Below, in pieces: positions 15,296 to 23,836 of a DNA stretch of 64,000 nt (positions are counted from its first letter, which is position 1; every line of letters starts with the position of its first letter). The stretch is from contig NZ_JAKVTG010000010.1 in NCBI RefSeq assembly GCF_022489025.1, forward strand, positions 1 to 64,000, given 5' to 3'. Origin of the DNA: Planococcus halocryophilus. Its GTDB lineage: Bacteria > Bacillota > Bacilli > Bacillales_A > Planococcaceae. The notes under the pieces are model-generated. The model saw only the letters and a list, made by a program, of their open reading frames with translations. It did no database searches and was not told where the DNA came from. Made by a program: the position numbers and the translations under genes.

Positions 15296-16453
15296 TTAAA
15301 CCGATTTAGGTTCTGAAAACGCTGGGCGTTTCCACAAATACGTCAACGCTATTCCCGCGCCTAAAACGACAGTTGCGAAGTAGAAGGGATAGTTTAAATC
15401 GATGTCGAACAAGATTCCACCAACAATCGGACCGAAAATATTCCCGAGACTTGTGAACATCGAGTTCATCCCACCTGCAATACGTGATAAATACGTCGTA
15501 ACCGCTGGTCGCATTAAATCAAATCCGACAAAGACTAGCATCGTCACAAGAAGAATCGACCAGTAACTCGAAACAAAAGTCATGATAAACACAAGACTTG
15601 TGGAAACGAGCAAACTATAACGGATCAGGCGAATTTCCCCAAACCAACGTGTTAGTTTATCAAACAATCCGACTTGGAAAATTACTCCGACAATAGCACC
15701 GAGTGAAATAATGACGGCAATGTCTTTTGCGGTAAAGCCGAATTTATGATCTACAAATAGCGCAAACAATGACTCGAAAGCGGCAAGTCCGAAAGAAGAA
15801 ATAAAGATCACCATAAACGCAATCGAATACATAGGTGAGAATACTCGCTTGAAACCAGCTTTTGGAATAGGTTGGTATTTTTCTTCCACTTCATAACTAC
15901 GATCAGGTTCTGTTAACGTAATAAGCGATAAAATTGTCGCGAACAAACCAAAGCCAGCTGCAAAAAAGAACGGAAGACGCGTGCTAATGTCCGCTAAAAA
16001 TCCGCCGATTCCGGGACCGATAATAAAGCCGGTTGAAATAGCGGCAGACATATACCCTAATGCTTTTGGACGCGTGCTACTCGTTGTAATGTCAGCAATA
16101 TAAGCTGTAACTGCCGGCATGATAAATGCAGCACTAATACCGCCGAGAATTCGTGAAGCAAACAGCACTTCGACAGTTTGTCCAATACCGAATAAAAACT
16201 CAGAAATACTAAAAATGAGCAGTCCAATAATAATCATCGGTTTACGTCCAATATTGTCTACCCAACGTCCGGCAATGGGGGAAACGATGAGTTGAGCTAA
16301 TGCAAAAGCGGAAACCATATAACCGACAACAGTTCCCGAAATATTTAACTCGTTCATGATGGTCGGGGTAACAGGAATAACGAGACCAATTCCTAGAAAT
16401 GCGATAAATAGATTAAGCAATAGTGTTGATAGGACGAGTTTATTTGATTTCAT
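15296..16453 (-). CDS. MFS multidrug efflux transporter (Bmr/NorA-like)
   Basis: This 385-aa, 12-helix drug:proton antiporter has the motif A region GRWVDNIGRKP between helices 2 and 3 and motif C LGYMSAAISTGFIIGPGIGG in helix 5. Both are close to Bmr, Blt and NorA. It probably exports cationic drugs and dyes. It is directly downstream of a TetR-type regulator gene on the same strand (57-bp gap), which has a perfect operator at its start. A local regulator-pump unit is likely. Confidence 0.9.
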   Translation of the reverse strand: MKSNKLVLSTLLLNLFIAFLGIGLVIPVTPTIMNELNISGTVVGYMVSAFALAQLIVSPIAGRWVDNIGRKPMIIIGLLIFSISEFLFGIGQTVEVLFASRILGGISAAFIMPAVTAYIADITTSSTRPKALGYMSAAISTGFIIGPGIGGFLADISTRLPFFFAAGFGLFATILSLITLTEPDRSYEVEEKYQPIPKAGFKRVFSPMYSIAFMVIFISSFGLAAFESLFALFVDHKFGFTAKDIAVIISLGAIVGVIFQVGLFDKLTRWFGEIRLIRYSLLVSTSLVFIMTFVSSYWSILLVTMLVFVGFDLMRPAVTTYLSRIAGGMNSMFTSLGNIFGPIVGGILFDIDLNYPFYFATVVLGAGIALTYLWKRPAFSEPKSV

Positions 16454-16469
16454 GTAATGATCTCCTTAT

Positions 16470-16489
16470 ATTCATCGTGCCTGATGAAT
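16470..16489. repeat. inverted repeat in the tetR-MFS gap
   Basis: A perfect 7-bp inverted repeat, ATTCATC/GATGAAT with a 6-nt loop, lies between the TetR-type gene and the pump gene. It could be a second operator or a processing hairpin. It is unlike the operator at 17100. Confidence 0.4.
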
Positions 16490-16510
16490 CGGTCTAACAG
16501 TTCTTATTTG

Positions 16511-17089
16511 TCACTTAGTCAAGCCGCGCCAAAAGATTGGCCAAACAGCATGGAGGCGTTTGTTGTATCTTTCAACACCGGTATAGACGAGCTCGGTCAT
16601 CGTTCCTTCAGTCACTGTCAAATACGCTAAAGCCATATCTGAAAAATCATCCGAATATAATACTTTTTCATGGCGGTGACGCTCTCGCAACAACCGTGTT
16701 AAATGTAAATGCATGTTATCGAAAAAGGGATTAAATAAATTCCCAACTTCTTTTTCTAGTTTAAGGGGTGGAAAATAAGCAGCGCGTAAAATGAATTTCA
16801 TGCGTTCATTGTCTTGGCTTTCTTTAGCAAACCATTCAAAATAACCGAAAAGAAGAGGCTCTAACGGTTCGTTTTTCATCGAATAAAAATAACTAGCGAT
16901 TTGAGCTTTTTGTGTGTCGAGAGAATAGTGAAGCGCAGAAATAAATAAGTCATCTTTTCCTTTGTAATGTGCATATATCGATGGTTTTTTTATACCAACT
17001 TCTTCAGCGATTTTACTGAGAGAAGCGCCTGCATAGCCTTCTTTTGCGAAATGGCTTACTGCAGTTTGTAAAATCAGATTAGCTTTCAT
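16511..17089 (-). CDS. TetR/AcrR family regulator
   Basis: This 192-aa repressor has an N-terminal helix-turn-helix (about residues 22-45, ASLSKIAEEVGIKKPSIYAH) followed by a ligand-binding helical domain. It precedes and probably represses the multidrug efflux gene. Its own ribosome binding site is embedded in a perfect palindrome (17100-17119), so autorepression is likely. Confidence 0.92.
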   Translation of the reverse strand: MKANLILQTAVSHFAKEGYAGASLSKIAEEVGIKKPSIYAHYKGKDDLFISALHYSLDTQKAQIASYFYSMKNEPLEPLLFGYFEWFAKESQDNERMKFILRAAYFPPLKLEKEVGNLFNPFFDNMHLHLTRLLRERHRHEKVLYSDDFSDMALAYLTVTEGTMTELVYTGVERYNKRLHAVWPIFWRGLTK

Positions 17090-17099
17090 GTCATCTACC

Positions 17100-17119
17100 T
17101 TCCTAACGGTCGTTAGGAA
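17100..17119. promoter_or_regulatory. TetR-type operator
   Basis: A perfect inverted repeat (TTCCTAACG-GT-CGTTAGGAA, 9-bp arms) sits immediately upstream of the TetR gene start, overlapping the SD. The size and spacing are those of TetR-family operators. Confidence 0.7.
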
Positions 17120-17164
17120 ATAATCTCATAGATGAAAAACAAAGTCAATAAAATAGTAAAAGAC

Positions 17165-17204
17165 GTCTATTCATAACCCTGAAGGGGAATGAATGACGCC
17201 TCTA
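17165..17204 (-). terminator. terminator of the TIGR00266 gene
   Basis: Read on the minus strand, AGGCGTC, ATTCAT and CCCT pair in turn with AGGG, ATGAAT and GACGTCT. The hairpin is followed by TTTTA. Confidence 0.65.
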
Positions 17205-17227
17205 ATTCGCAGTATTAAGTTAAAGGA

Positions 17228-18028
17228 TTATCTGCCACCGAGTATATCGAATAGACCACCCGCGGCACTACCTTCACCTTTTGAGCGTCCAGTAGGGTTT
17301 TGTGGAGCTGCCGCAAAGACACGACTCGCTAAACGACTAAATGGCATAGATTGTATCCACACGCTACCAGGACCGCGCAATGTGGCGAAAAATAAGCCTT
17401 CACCGCCAAATAATGCCGTTTTAATGCCAGGCACAGCTTCAATGTTGTAGTCTACGTCACCAGTCATAGCGACTAAGCAACCTGTATCAACGCGAATCAC
17501 TTCACCTTTTTGAAGATTCTTACGGTAAATCGTACCGCCGGCATGGACAAATGCCAAACCATCGCCTTCTAGTTTTTGCATGATAAAGCCTTCGCCACCA
17601 AAAAAGCCGGCGCCGATTTTACGTTGAAACTCAATACCGATTGAAACACCTTTAGCTGCGGCTAAAAATGCGTCTTTTTGACATATGATTTTGCCGTTTA
17701 AGGTACTTAAATCCATAGGAATAATTTTACCAGGATAAGGAGCAGCAAACGAAACATGACGTTTGCCAGTGCCATTGTTTGTGAAAGTGGTCATGAACAA
17801 ACTCTCGCCGGTAATAATACGTTTACCTGCGCCCATCAATTTGCCCATTAAGCCACTGCCGCCTGAACTTTGAGAACCGTCACCAAAAATTGTCTCCATG
17901 GCAATGCCGTCTTCCATCATCATTAATGCGCCGGCCTCTGCAATGACCGTTTCTGAAGGATCCAGTTCTACTTCGACAAACTGCATATCGTCACCATGCA
18001 ACTTGTAGTCTATTTCATGATTGTTCAT
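17228..18028 (-). CDS. TIGR00266/AIM24 family protein
   Basis: This 266-aa protein of the AIM24 (TIGR00266) beta-rich family has a glycine-rich middle ([19 protein letters not shown]) and a Gly-rich C-terminus ([12 protein letters not shown]). The bacterial function is not settled. The ATG has a strong AAGGAGG. Monocistronic. Confidence 0.88.
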   Translation of the reverse strand: MNNHEIDYKLHGDDMQFVEVELDPSETVIAEAGALMMMEDGIAMETIFGDGSQSSGGSGLMGKLMGAGKRIITGESLFMTTFTNNGTGKRHVSFAAPYPGKIIPMDLSTLNGKIICQKDAFLAAAKGVSIGIEFQRKIGAGFFGGEGFIMQKLEGDGLAFVHAGGTIYRKNLQKGEVIRVDTGCLVAMTGDVDYNIEAVPGIKTALFGGEGLFFATLRGPGSVWIQSMPFSRLASRVFAAAPQNPTGRSKGEGSAAGGLFDILGGR

Positions 18029-18141
18029 TTTTACTCCTCCTTTTTTCTCATAGAATTTATGTTATATAATAAATACGTCTTGAACGATAGAAAGTTTCAA
18101 AAATATACTATAGGAAAAAATACGGATAGGAGATGGGTTAG

Positions 18142-18657
18142 ATGAATGCAGAAGAGTGGATTACACGATTGGACATGACTGCGCATCCCGAAGGTGGCTA
18201 TTATAAGCAATCGTTTGTATCAGATGAAAAAATTACAACAACTAATCATCCGCAAGAGCGCAACTTGTACACGAGCATTTACTTTTTACTACAGTCACAT
18301 GATATTTCGCATTTTCATCGATTAAAATCAGATGAACTTTGGTATTTTCATGCAGGCGAAGCTGTTACCGTGCATATAATCGATGCAAAAGGAAATTACC
18401 GTGCAGAAAAACTAGGTCTGGATATTGCTGCAGGGGAACGACCGCAAGTACTAGTAGAAAAAGGCAGCATATTTGGATCGACAATAGAAGCTAAAGAGGC
18501 ATTTTCATTAGTTGGCTGTATGGTTTCACCGGGCTTTGATTTTGCTGATTTTGAATTGCTGTTGCAATCAGATTTACTGGAACATTTCCCTGAACACGAA
18601 GAAATCATTAAGAAGATGGCCTACAAAAAAATTCCGGGTACTCTATCGGATGTATAG
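18142..18657 (+). CDS. cupin_5 (DUF985) family protein
   Basis: This 171-aa cupin-fold protein has the family opening LDMTAHPEGGYYKQ and the cupin motifs HFHRLKSDELWYFHAGE and LVGCMVSPGFDFADFEL. The biochemical role is not established. SD TAGGAG precedes the ATG. A small membrane-protein gene follows 49 bp later. Confidence 0.88.
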   Translation: MNAEEWITRLDMTAHPEGGYYKQSFVSDEKITTTNHPQERNLYTSIYFLLQSHDISHFHRLKSDELWYFHAGEAVTVHIIDAKGNYRAEKLGLDIAAGERPQVLVEKGSIFGSTIEAKEAFSLVGCMVSPGFDFADFELLLQSDLLEHFPEHEEIIKKMAYKKIPGTLSDV

Positions 18658-18706
18658 GAAAAATGCTAGACTTACAATAGACAAAGCAAAAGGGTGAGGG
18701 TAAAAA

Positions 18707-18955
18707 ATGGGGAGTCTTTTATTGATGTTGATCATTGCTGTGGCAATTTTTGTCGGCATTGCATCTAAAAAGTTTTACAACAAACCGTATATTGTGAATT
18801 TTGGCATCGCTGTCATGATGGCGTTACTCGTTATTCAAACATTTATGATGACGCCAATTGGCATACTTGGATATGCCGCAATCATTATTTGTTCGATTGC
18901 ATTTATATTTCAACTCGTTATGGGCTTCAGAAATTTAAAAACAGTAACACAATAA
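18707..18955 (+). CDS. small membrane protein, 82 aa
   Basis: This is an 82-aa hydrophobic protein with three membrane segments (about residues 2-18, 28-46 and 50-70) and a short charged C-terminus. No family is recognised. SD AAGGGTGAGG precedes the ATG. It may be co-transcribed with the cupin gene and ends at a strong terminator. Confidence 0.65.
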   Translation: MGSLLLMLIIAVAIFVGIASKKFYNKPYIVNFGIAVMMALLVIQTFMMTPIGILGYAAIIICSIAFIFQLVMGFRNLKTVTQ

Positions 18956-18960
18956 ATAAG

Positions 18961-18996
18961 AAAAGGCTTTTGATCTTAGATCAGAAGCCTTTTTAT
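18961..18996. terminator. bidirectional terminator
   Basis: A 15-bp stem with one T-G pair (18961-18975 with 18979-18993) and a T run separates the 82-aa gene from the convergent yhfK-like gene. Confidence 0.85.
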
Positions 18997-19007
18997 ATGA
19001 ATAAAAA

Positions 19008-19652
19008 TTAAAGTTGGTTAAGTGCTGTATCGATTTCACGATCACCAGAGACCACTGCAAAGGTTTTGTTAAAGACACGTTCATTATCTAGCGCATTAAA
19101 CAAAACGCGAGCTACATCTTCTCGTGAAATCTCTCCTGAATCTAAATCTTCTACCGCTAAAACTTTACCGGTACCAGAATCATTCGTTAATATACCTGGT
19201 CGGATAATAGTGTAAACCAATCCGCTGGCTCGTAAAATATTATCAGCATGATGCTTCGCCACGTAGTAATGAGCCATATCTTCTTTCCACATAGCACGTT
19301 TGTCCGCATTAATAGCGCTAATCATAAGAAAACGTTCAGTACCAGTACGCTCAGCGGCTTCAATAGTTTTTGCAGCCCCATCCAAATCAATTAGCAAAGT
19401 TTTGTCTGCACCGGTTTTACCGCCACTACCCGCTGCAAAAACTACCGCATCGCAACCTTTCATCGCTTCTGTAATTTCCTCGACACTGCCTTCAAGGCTA
19501 GTTAATACGGTTTCTACGCCTAAACTATTAAAAAAACTAACTTGCTCTTCTTTGCGGATCATGGCTTTTGGTGTGTGTATGTCACTGCTTGCAAGCATTT
19601 TAACGAAATGTCTTCCGATTTGTCCGTTTGCTCCGACTACTAAAACTTTCAT
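19008..19652 (-). CDS. yhfK: NAD(P)-binding oxidoreductase (YhfK-like)
   Basis: This 214-aa atypical short-chain dehydrogenase/NmrA-like protein has the dinucleotide loop GANGQIG at residues 8-14. It carries the YxxxK-like YYVAKHHAD and the family motif YTIIRPG. It resembles B. subtilis YhfK along its length. The substrate is unknown. The start is ATG 19652, 8 nt after AAGGGGG. A TTG two codons earlier is too close to the SD. Confidence 0.87.
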   Translation of the reverse strand: MKVLVVGANGQIGRHFVKMLASSDIHTPKAMIRKEEQVSFFNSLGVETVLTSLEGSVEEITEAMKGCDAVVFAAGSGGKTGADKTLLIDLDGAAKTIEAAERTGTERFLMISAINADKRAMWKEDMAHYYVAKHHADNILRASGLVYTIIRPGILTNDSGTGKVLAVEDLDSGEISREDVARVLFNALDNERVFNKTFAVVSGDREIDTALNQL

Positions 19653-19844
19653 CCACAAAACCCCCTTGATATTTTCACTCTATCTCCATCATATACGCTC
19701 CAAAGACTATTTCAAGTAGGGCTTTAGATTGTTTGTTCTGAAAAATGACAATTAGTCAAAAAGGGGACTATATTCTCAAGTTAAGTTTAGTATAATGGTA
19801 AATATCTTAATAATTCTATTGCTAATGATTCAAGGAGGAACACA

Positions 19845-20051
19845 ATGAACCCGATGTCTGAAACAAAAACAACGTACATGAAAAAAACAACGCACAGGAG
19901 AGAGACCCCGCCGGATTTTTCACAGTTTAAAGGGAAAAGACTTGATAAAGAACCCAGCCAGTTTTTTGAAATGGTTAAACATGCTTTATGGTTCTGTGCA
20001 GGAGCAGGCATTTTACTAGTGATGATTTTTTCGTTATTTTATTTTGTTTAA
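19845..20051 (+). CDS. small membrane-anchored protein, 68 aa
   Basis: This 68-aa protein has a basic, Thr/Pro-containing N-terminal half (KKTTHRRETPPDFSQFKGKR) and one C-terminal membrane segment (about residues 46-67). An excellent SD (AAGGAGG) and a TATAAT (19791-19796) lie upstream. It sits 20 bp before the LD-carboxypeptidase gene, so they are probably one transcript. The function is unknown. Confidence 0.65.
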   Translation: MNPMSETKTTYMKKTTHRRETPPDFSQFKGKRLDKEPSQFFEMVKHALWFCAGAGILLVMIFSLFYFV

Positions 20052-20071
20052 AGCAAAAGGGGGACTATTGA

Positions 20072-21082
20072 ATGATTCGGTATCCAGCAACAACTATAAA
20101 AACAATAGGTGTTACCGCTCCGTCATCAGGAGTGGGCAGTGAACATCATGAGCTTTTAAAACAAGCAATTGCCAGACAAGAACAAAATGGCTTCTCGTTC
20201 GTGACAGGTGATACTGCTTGGACTCAAAACATGGCAAAATCAGCTCCTGCAAAAAAACGTGCCGAAGAATTAATGGAAATGATGACAGATCCAACTATTG
20301 ATTTGATCTTTCCACCTTGGGGTGGAGAATTGCTAATTGAAATATTAGAATATCTGGATTTTTCAAAAATGCAGCCGAAATGGATTCTAGGATATTCAGA
20401 TCTTAGTGTTTTGTTGTTAGCGTTGACATTAAAAACCGGAATTGCGACAGCACACGGTACCAATTTGATCGACTTGCGTAGTGAACAAAGTGATGCGACT
20501 ACAGGTCGCTGGCTATCGATTTTGCAAACTGGGGCAAAGGGCTCTGTTGCGCAAAGCTCATCTGAATTATATCAAAAAGAGTGGAATCATTCGGTTCCAT
20601 CTCCCGTAGTGTTTCATTTGAGTGAACCGACTGTATGGAAAACCGTTTCAGGAGCTGAGGAAAACTTCTCGGGACGCTTATTGGGTGGCTGCATCGATGT
20701 GATTCGTCACTTAGTTGGAACATCTTTTGGTGATGTTCAAAGGTTTAGAAAAGACTATATTTCAGAGGAACCAGTTGTTTGGTATTTGGAAAATTGCGAA
20801 CTGCCTGTAGCTGATTTGAAAAGATCGCTAACACAGATGAAATATGCAGGCTGGTTTGACAATTGTGCCGGCATTATTTTTGGGCGAAGTTCTGCAAATG
20901 AGCCAGTTCAAGATTATACAGTTGAGAAAATGTATGAGGATTTAGCAGAAGAGCTTAACGTACCTATTGCTTACGATATCGACTTAGGACATGTGCCACC
21001 ACAAATTACTTTTGTCAATGGAGCCTATGCTGAAGTTCGTGTGGCAAATGGAAAAGGAACGGTGACACAGCAATTTATATAA
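20072..21082 (+). CDS. S66 family LD-carboxypeptidase (MccF/LdcA-like)
   Basis: This 336-aa serine peptidase of family S66 has its nucleophile elbow GYSD at Ser109, a Glu in WYLENCE and a His in DLGHVPPQ completing the Ser-Glu-His triad. The long middle region is like MccF/YkfA rather than short LdcA. It may trim murein tetrapeptides or hydrolyse peptide-nucleotide antibiotics; sequence alone does not decide. It is cytosolic, with no signal peptide. Confidence 0.9.
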   Translation: MIRYPATTIKTIGVTAPSSGVGSEHHELLKQAIARQEQNGFSFVTGDTAWTQNMAKSAPAKKRAEELMEMMTDPTIDLIFPPWGGELLIEILEYLDFSKMQPKWILGYSDLSVLLLALTLKTGIATAHGTNLIDLRSEQSDATTGRWLSILQTGAKGSVAQSSSELYQKEWNHSVPSPVVFHLSEPTVWKTVSGAEENFSGRLLGGCIDVIRHLVGTSFGDVQRFRKDYISEEPVVWYLENCELPVADLKRSLTQMKYAGWFDNCAGIIFGRSSANEPVQDYTVEKMYEDLAEELNVPIAYDIDLGHVPPQITFVNGAYAEVRVANGKGTVTQQFI

Positions 21083-21097
21083 AAAGGATGTTTGCTT

Positions 21098-21595
21098 ATG
21101 GACTTTCGCCAGTTATCAGTTAAAGATGTACAAGCCTATTACGACTTGCGTATTGAGGCTCTGAAAAACAATCCAGATGCGTTCGCGACGAGACTAGAAG
21201 ATGCACTGAAAAACCCAATTGAAAAAACAGCACAAAACATGGCTATGAAAAACGCCTATACGTTTGGTGCATTTTCAGAAGGAAGATTACTAGGGAATGT
21301 AACTTTGGTGCGCAATTTAGCACCAAAGTTACACCACCGGGGTTCAGTTTATGCGGTATACGTAACACCTAGTGAAAGAGGCAAAAGACTGGCTAGTCAT
21401 TTAATGCACCAGCTTTTCGAGTTTGCTAAAACTATGCAAGGGCTAGAGCGTTTAGATTTAGCAGTCGCAAGTGAAAACAAGGCAGCTATCGCTTTATATG
21501 AACAACTTGGTTTTGAGAAGTATGGAACCGACCTACAAGCTATGAAAACACCAGAAAAATACATCGATGAAAATCTGATGGTGAAATTCCTATAG
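21098..21595 (+). CDS. GNAT family N-acetyltransferase
   Basis: This 165-aa acetyltransferase has the acetyl-CoA site VYVTPSERGKRLASHLM and the terminal motif NKAAIALYEQLGFEKYG. The start is ATG 21098 behind AAAGGA. A TTG at 21092 is in frame but closer to the SD. It is 15 bp after the LD-carboxypeptidase, so it probably belongs to the same operon. S66 and GNAT genes also occur together in microcin-C-type immunity (MccE/MccF), but that role is speculative here. Confidence 0.88.
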   Translation: MDFRQLSVKDVQAYYDLRIEALKNNPDAFATRLEDALKNPIEKTAQNMAMKNAYTFGAFSEGRLLGNVTLVRNLAPKLHHRGSVYAVYVTPSERGKRLASHLMHQLFEFAKTMQGLERLDLAVASENKAAIALYEQLGFEKYGTDLQAMKTPEKYIDENLMVKFL

Positions 21596-21604
21596 CAATT
21601 GAAA

Positions 21605-21637
21605 AAAGGTGTATTGGACAACGCCAATACACCTTTC
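21605..21637. terminator. bidirectional terminator
   Basis: A 13-bp perfect stem (21605-21617 with 21624-21636) lies between the convergent GNAT and sugar dehydrogenase genes. Confidence 0.85.
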
Positions 21638-21638
21638 C

Positions 21639-22649
21639 TTATTCATTCAATTTATACAGCTTATCGTCGTCGTCTGAAGGTGTACCGCGTCCATCGGTGT
21701 TATTGGTAATAAAATAAACAGAATTTCCATCTGACAAAACATCTCGAACACGACCAAAGCCTTCAATTGAATCTGTAACTTCGGCATTATCTGGATTTAC
21801 TACTTTTATGGCAGTTCCACGAAGTGCAGCAACGTATAGAAAGCCGTTGTGCATCGCAATACCACTTGGGGCCCATGTTTGGTCTGAACCGGTAGTGAAA
21901 AATGGAGATTCTAATCCCTCTTCAGAAGTATTGCCTTCGATGGTCGGCCATCCGTAATTATTGCCTTCTTCAATGATGTTGAGTTCGTCATTAGCCGATT
22001 GTCCGTGTTCTGATGCGTACATGATGTCTTCGTCCCAAGTAATGCCTTGCGGATTCCGGTGACCTGATGAGTAAATTTCAAATTCATTTGAAGAATTGAG
22101 CTTTAAGATTTTGCCGTTAACAGATCCTAAGTCTTGTGCAAGTTCTGGAGTAGAGGCATCGCCAACCGTTGCAAAAAGTGTACCGTCTTCATCTAATGCT
22201 AAACGGCCGCCGTGATGAACATTGCCCGTTGGAATGCCTTCTAGTAAAACTTGGTTTTCTTGCCATTCACCATTTTCTAAAACAAGTGTGATAATTTTAT
22301 TGAAATCTTTGCCATTGCGTTCGTATACATAATAGCCATAAGCTTCCTGGTTTGTTTCAAAATCTTGCTTTAATACAAATCCTAAAAAACCAGCTTCTGA
22401 TGCACCGGAAAGTTTATCCGAAAAGTTAACTTGTTGATGCGTCACTGTATCATCTTTGTCAATATAGGCGACGGTACCAGTTCGTTCTGAAATATAAAAT
22501 TCATCACCTATTTTATTAATTGCCCAGGGCGTCTCTAGTCCAGTGGCAATTTCTTCGAAAGGTGCCGTTGCTTGTTCTGGATCAGCAGCTGAATTATTAC
22601 AACTGGCTAACAGCAGTATAGACAGTGAAGCCATTAAAATCTTTTTCAC
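21639..22649 (-). CDS. PQQ-dependent sugar dehydrogenase-like lipoprotein
   Basis: This 336-aa six-bladed beta-propeller protein belongs to the glucose/sorbosone dehydrogenase family. The signal peptide ends in the lipobox LLAS-C (Cys16), so it is membrane anchored outside the cell. Family motifs are present: HHGGRLALDEDG, TVGD, GHRNPQG and SEHGQSANDELN. Whether it uses PQQ or another cofactor is not shown by sequence. Confidence 0.9.
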   Translation of the reverse strand: MKKILMASLSILLLASCNNSAADPEQATAPFEEIATGLETPWAINKIGDEFYISERTGTVAYIDKDDTVTHQQVNFSDKLSGASEAGFLGFVLKQDFETNQEAYGYYVYERNGKDFNKIITLVLENGEWQENQVLLEGIPTGNVHHGGRLALDEDGTLFATVGDASTPELAQDLGSVNGKILKLNSSNEFEIYSSGHRNPQGITWDEDIMYASEHGQSANDELNIIEEGNNYGWPTIEGNTSEEGLESPFFTTGSDQTWAPSGIAMHNGFLYVAALRGTAIKVVNPDNAEVTDSIEGFGRVRDVLSDGNSVYFITNNTDGRGTPSDDDDKLYKLNE

Positions 22650-22736
22650 GAAAAAACCTCCTTTTCATTATTTTAATGGAATCGTGCGTCGATAGGAAAT
22701 AATACCACGAGTGGGATAGAGAATTTTCTCCACATA

Positions 22737-22773
22737 AAAAGACCTTAGCCGACTCGAGTTGGCTAAGGTCTTC
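22737..22773 (-). terminator. intrinsic terminator
   Basis: A 12-bp stem (AAGACCTTAGCC with GGCTAAGGTCTT) with an A tract on its left end serves the minus-strand gene that ends at 22780. Confidence 0.85.
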
Positions 22774-22779
22774 AGTAAT

Positions 22780-23094
22780 TTAAACGGGCTTTTTTTTCGT
22801 TTGCATAATTTCTACAATAACAAATCCAAGTGTTACGCCTAATAACACATTAATTAGCAATGGATTTAAATACTGGTCGCGGAAAATAGTAGCGACCGTC
22901 AATATGTAAAAAATAGCTTGTGTGAGTTTTGCAATAAATGGAATTGCGTCTTTCGGATAGCGAGTACGTGCCAACTGAAAAACGAGAAAAGCCAGCAACA
23001 AAACCAAATAATGTGGCCACGAAAAAACTGGAACTACATTATTGATCACTGCAAACAGCGCGAGTGGAACAAAATAAAACAACAGCGATTTCAC
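22780..23094 (-). CDS. membrane protein, 104 aa
   Basis: This 104-aa protein has four hydrophobic segments and a Lys-rich C-terminus. The family is not recognised. It starts at GTG 23094 behind AGAGG. It follows another small membrane-protein gene by 20 bp on the same strand, so the two may form a complex. Confidence 0.65.
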   Translation of the reverse strand: MKSLLFYFVPLALFAVINNVVPVFSWPHYLVLLLAFLVFQLARTRYPKDAIPFIAKLTQAIFYILTVATIFRDQYLNPLLINVLLGVTLGFVIVEIMQTKKKPV

Positions 23095-23114
23095 GTTGAA
23101 AGCCTCTTTTCTCT

Positions 23115-23324
23115 TTATTTTTTCATATGGTCTTGTTGTTTACGACCGAATAGTAAATACAAATTATAGATTGAGAATATAACTGCAACAGTTACAATCA
23201 CGACCGAGACCATAGGATAAACGGATACTCCATTTTGCATCATATCATTGATTCGTGTGTAGACGATCCACGGTCCAATAACCAATATAAAAATATCAAG
23301 TGCTGTACCAAGTTTTGTTCTCAT
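23115..23324 (-). CDS. membrane protein, 69 aa
   Basis: This 69-aa protein has two membrane segments (about residues 8-24 and 36-58) and a basic tail. The family is not recognised. The SD GGAGGAAG is strong. It lies directly upstream of the 104-aa membrane protein gene. Confidence 0.65.
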   Translation of the reverse strand: MRTKLGTALDIFILVIGPWIVYTRINDMMQNGVSVYPMVSVVIVTVAVIFSIYNLYLLFGRKQQDHMKK

Positions 23325-23438
23325 GAGCTTCCTCCAATAAAAGATGATAACTTAATCTTATCAGACTTTAGCTTGAACGTATGCATAGAAAGAAAAACAG
23401 CTGCCCATAAAGTTAAGGACGACTGCAAGTTGATGAAA

Positions 23439-23828
23439 TTATTTGTGTGCTCGGAGTTCGGTTCTAGCAAGTGCATCCGCTGCACGATTTTGAGAGTCAG
23501 GAATCCATTTAATAAAGCAGTACTCAAATTGATCTCCAATTTCTAACGCGCGTTCAAGTAAAGGCTTGAATTTCGGGTTTTTGATAAACCGTCTTTCAAA
23601 AGCATCAACCGTTACTTGTGAATCCGATTTGATCGAAATCATTTGAGACGATAACTCCTTTGCAAGCTCTAACCCTTTAACGAGAGCGGTGAATTCCGCT
23701 GTATGATTGTCCATTTCACCCACATATTCACTCCAGTGAATAGCATGTCCTTCACCGCGAATAAAAACTCCAACAGCACTTACTTGGGGCCTACCAGCAC
23801 TGGCCGCATCTACAAACACTTCTAACAT
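23439..23828 (-). CDS. ypdQ: ribonuclease HI-like protein
   Basis: This 129-aa protein has the RNase H fold of the reverse-transcriptase-like group: Asp in VDAASAG, Glu in HTAEFTAL, Asp in SDSQ and a C-terminal Asp in AADALAR. All four catalytic acids appear present. It would cut RNA in RNA-DNA hybrids, though B. subtilis YpdQ is reported to lack clear activity. It follows the transporter gene by 8 bp, as in B. subtilis ypdP-ypdQ. I prefer ATG 23828 over the adjoining TTG. Confidence 0.85.
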   Translation of the reverse strand: MLEVFVDAASAGRPQVSAVGVFIRGEGHAIHWSEYVGEMDNHTAEFTALVKGLELAKELSSQMISIKSDSQVTVDAFERRFIKNPKFKPLLERALEIGDQFEYCFIKWIPDSQNRAADALARTELRAHK

Positions 23829-23836
23829 CAAATCAC

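Noticed and set aside
15761..15781. isolated GCGCAAACAA inside the MFS gene
   Set aside because: A single copy within coding sequence with no 21-bp neighbours. Treated as chance.
17193..17450. 85-aa plus-strand frame
   Set aside because: Antisense shadow of the TIGR00266 gene, with no RBS.
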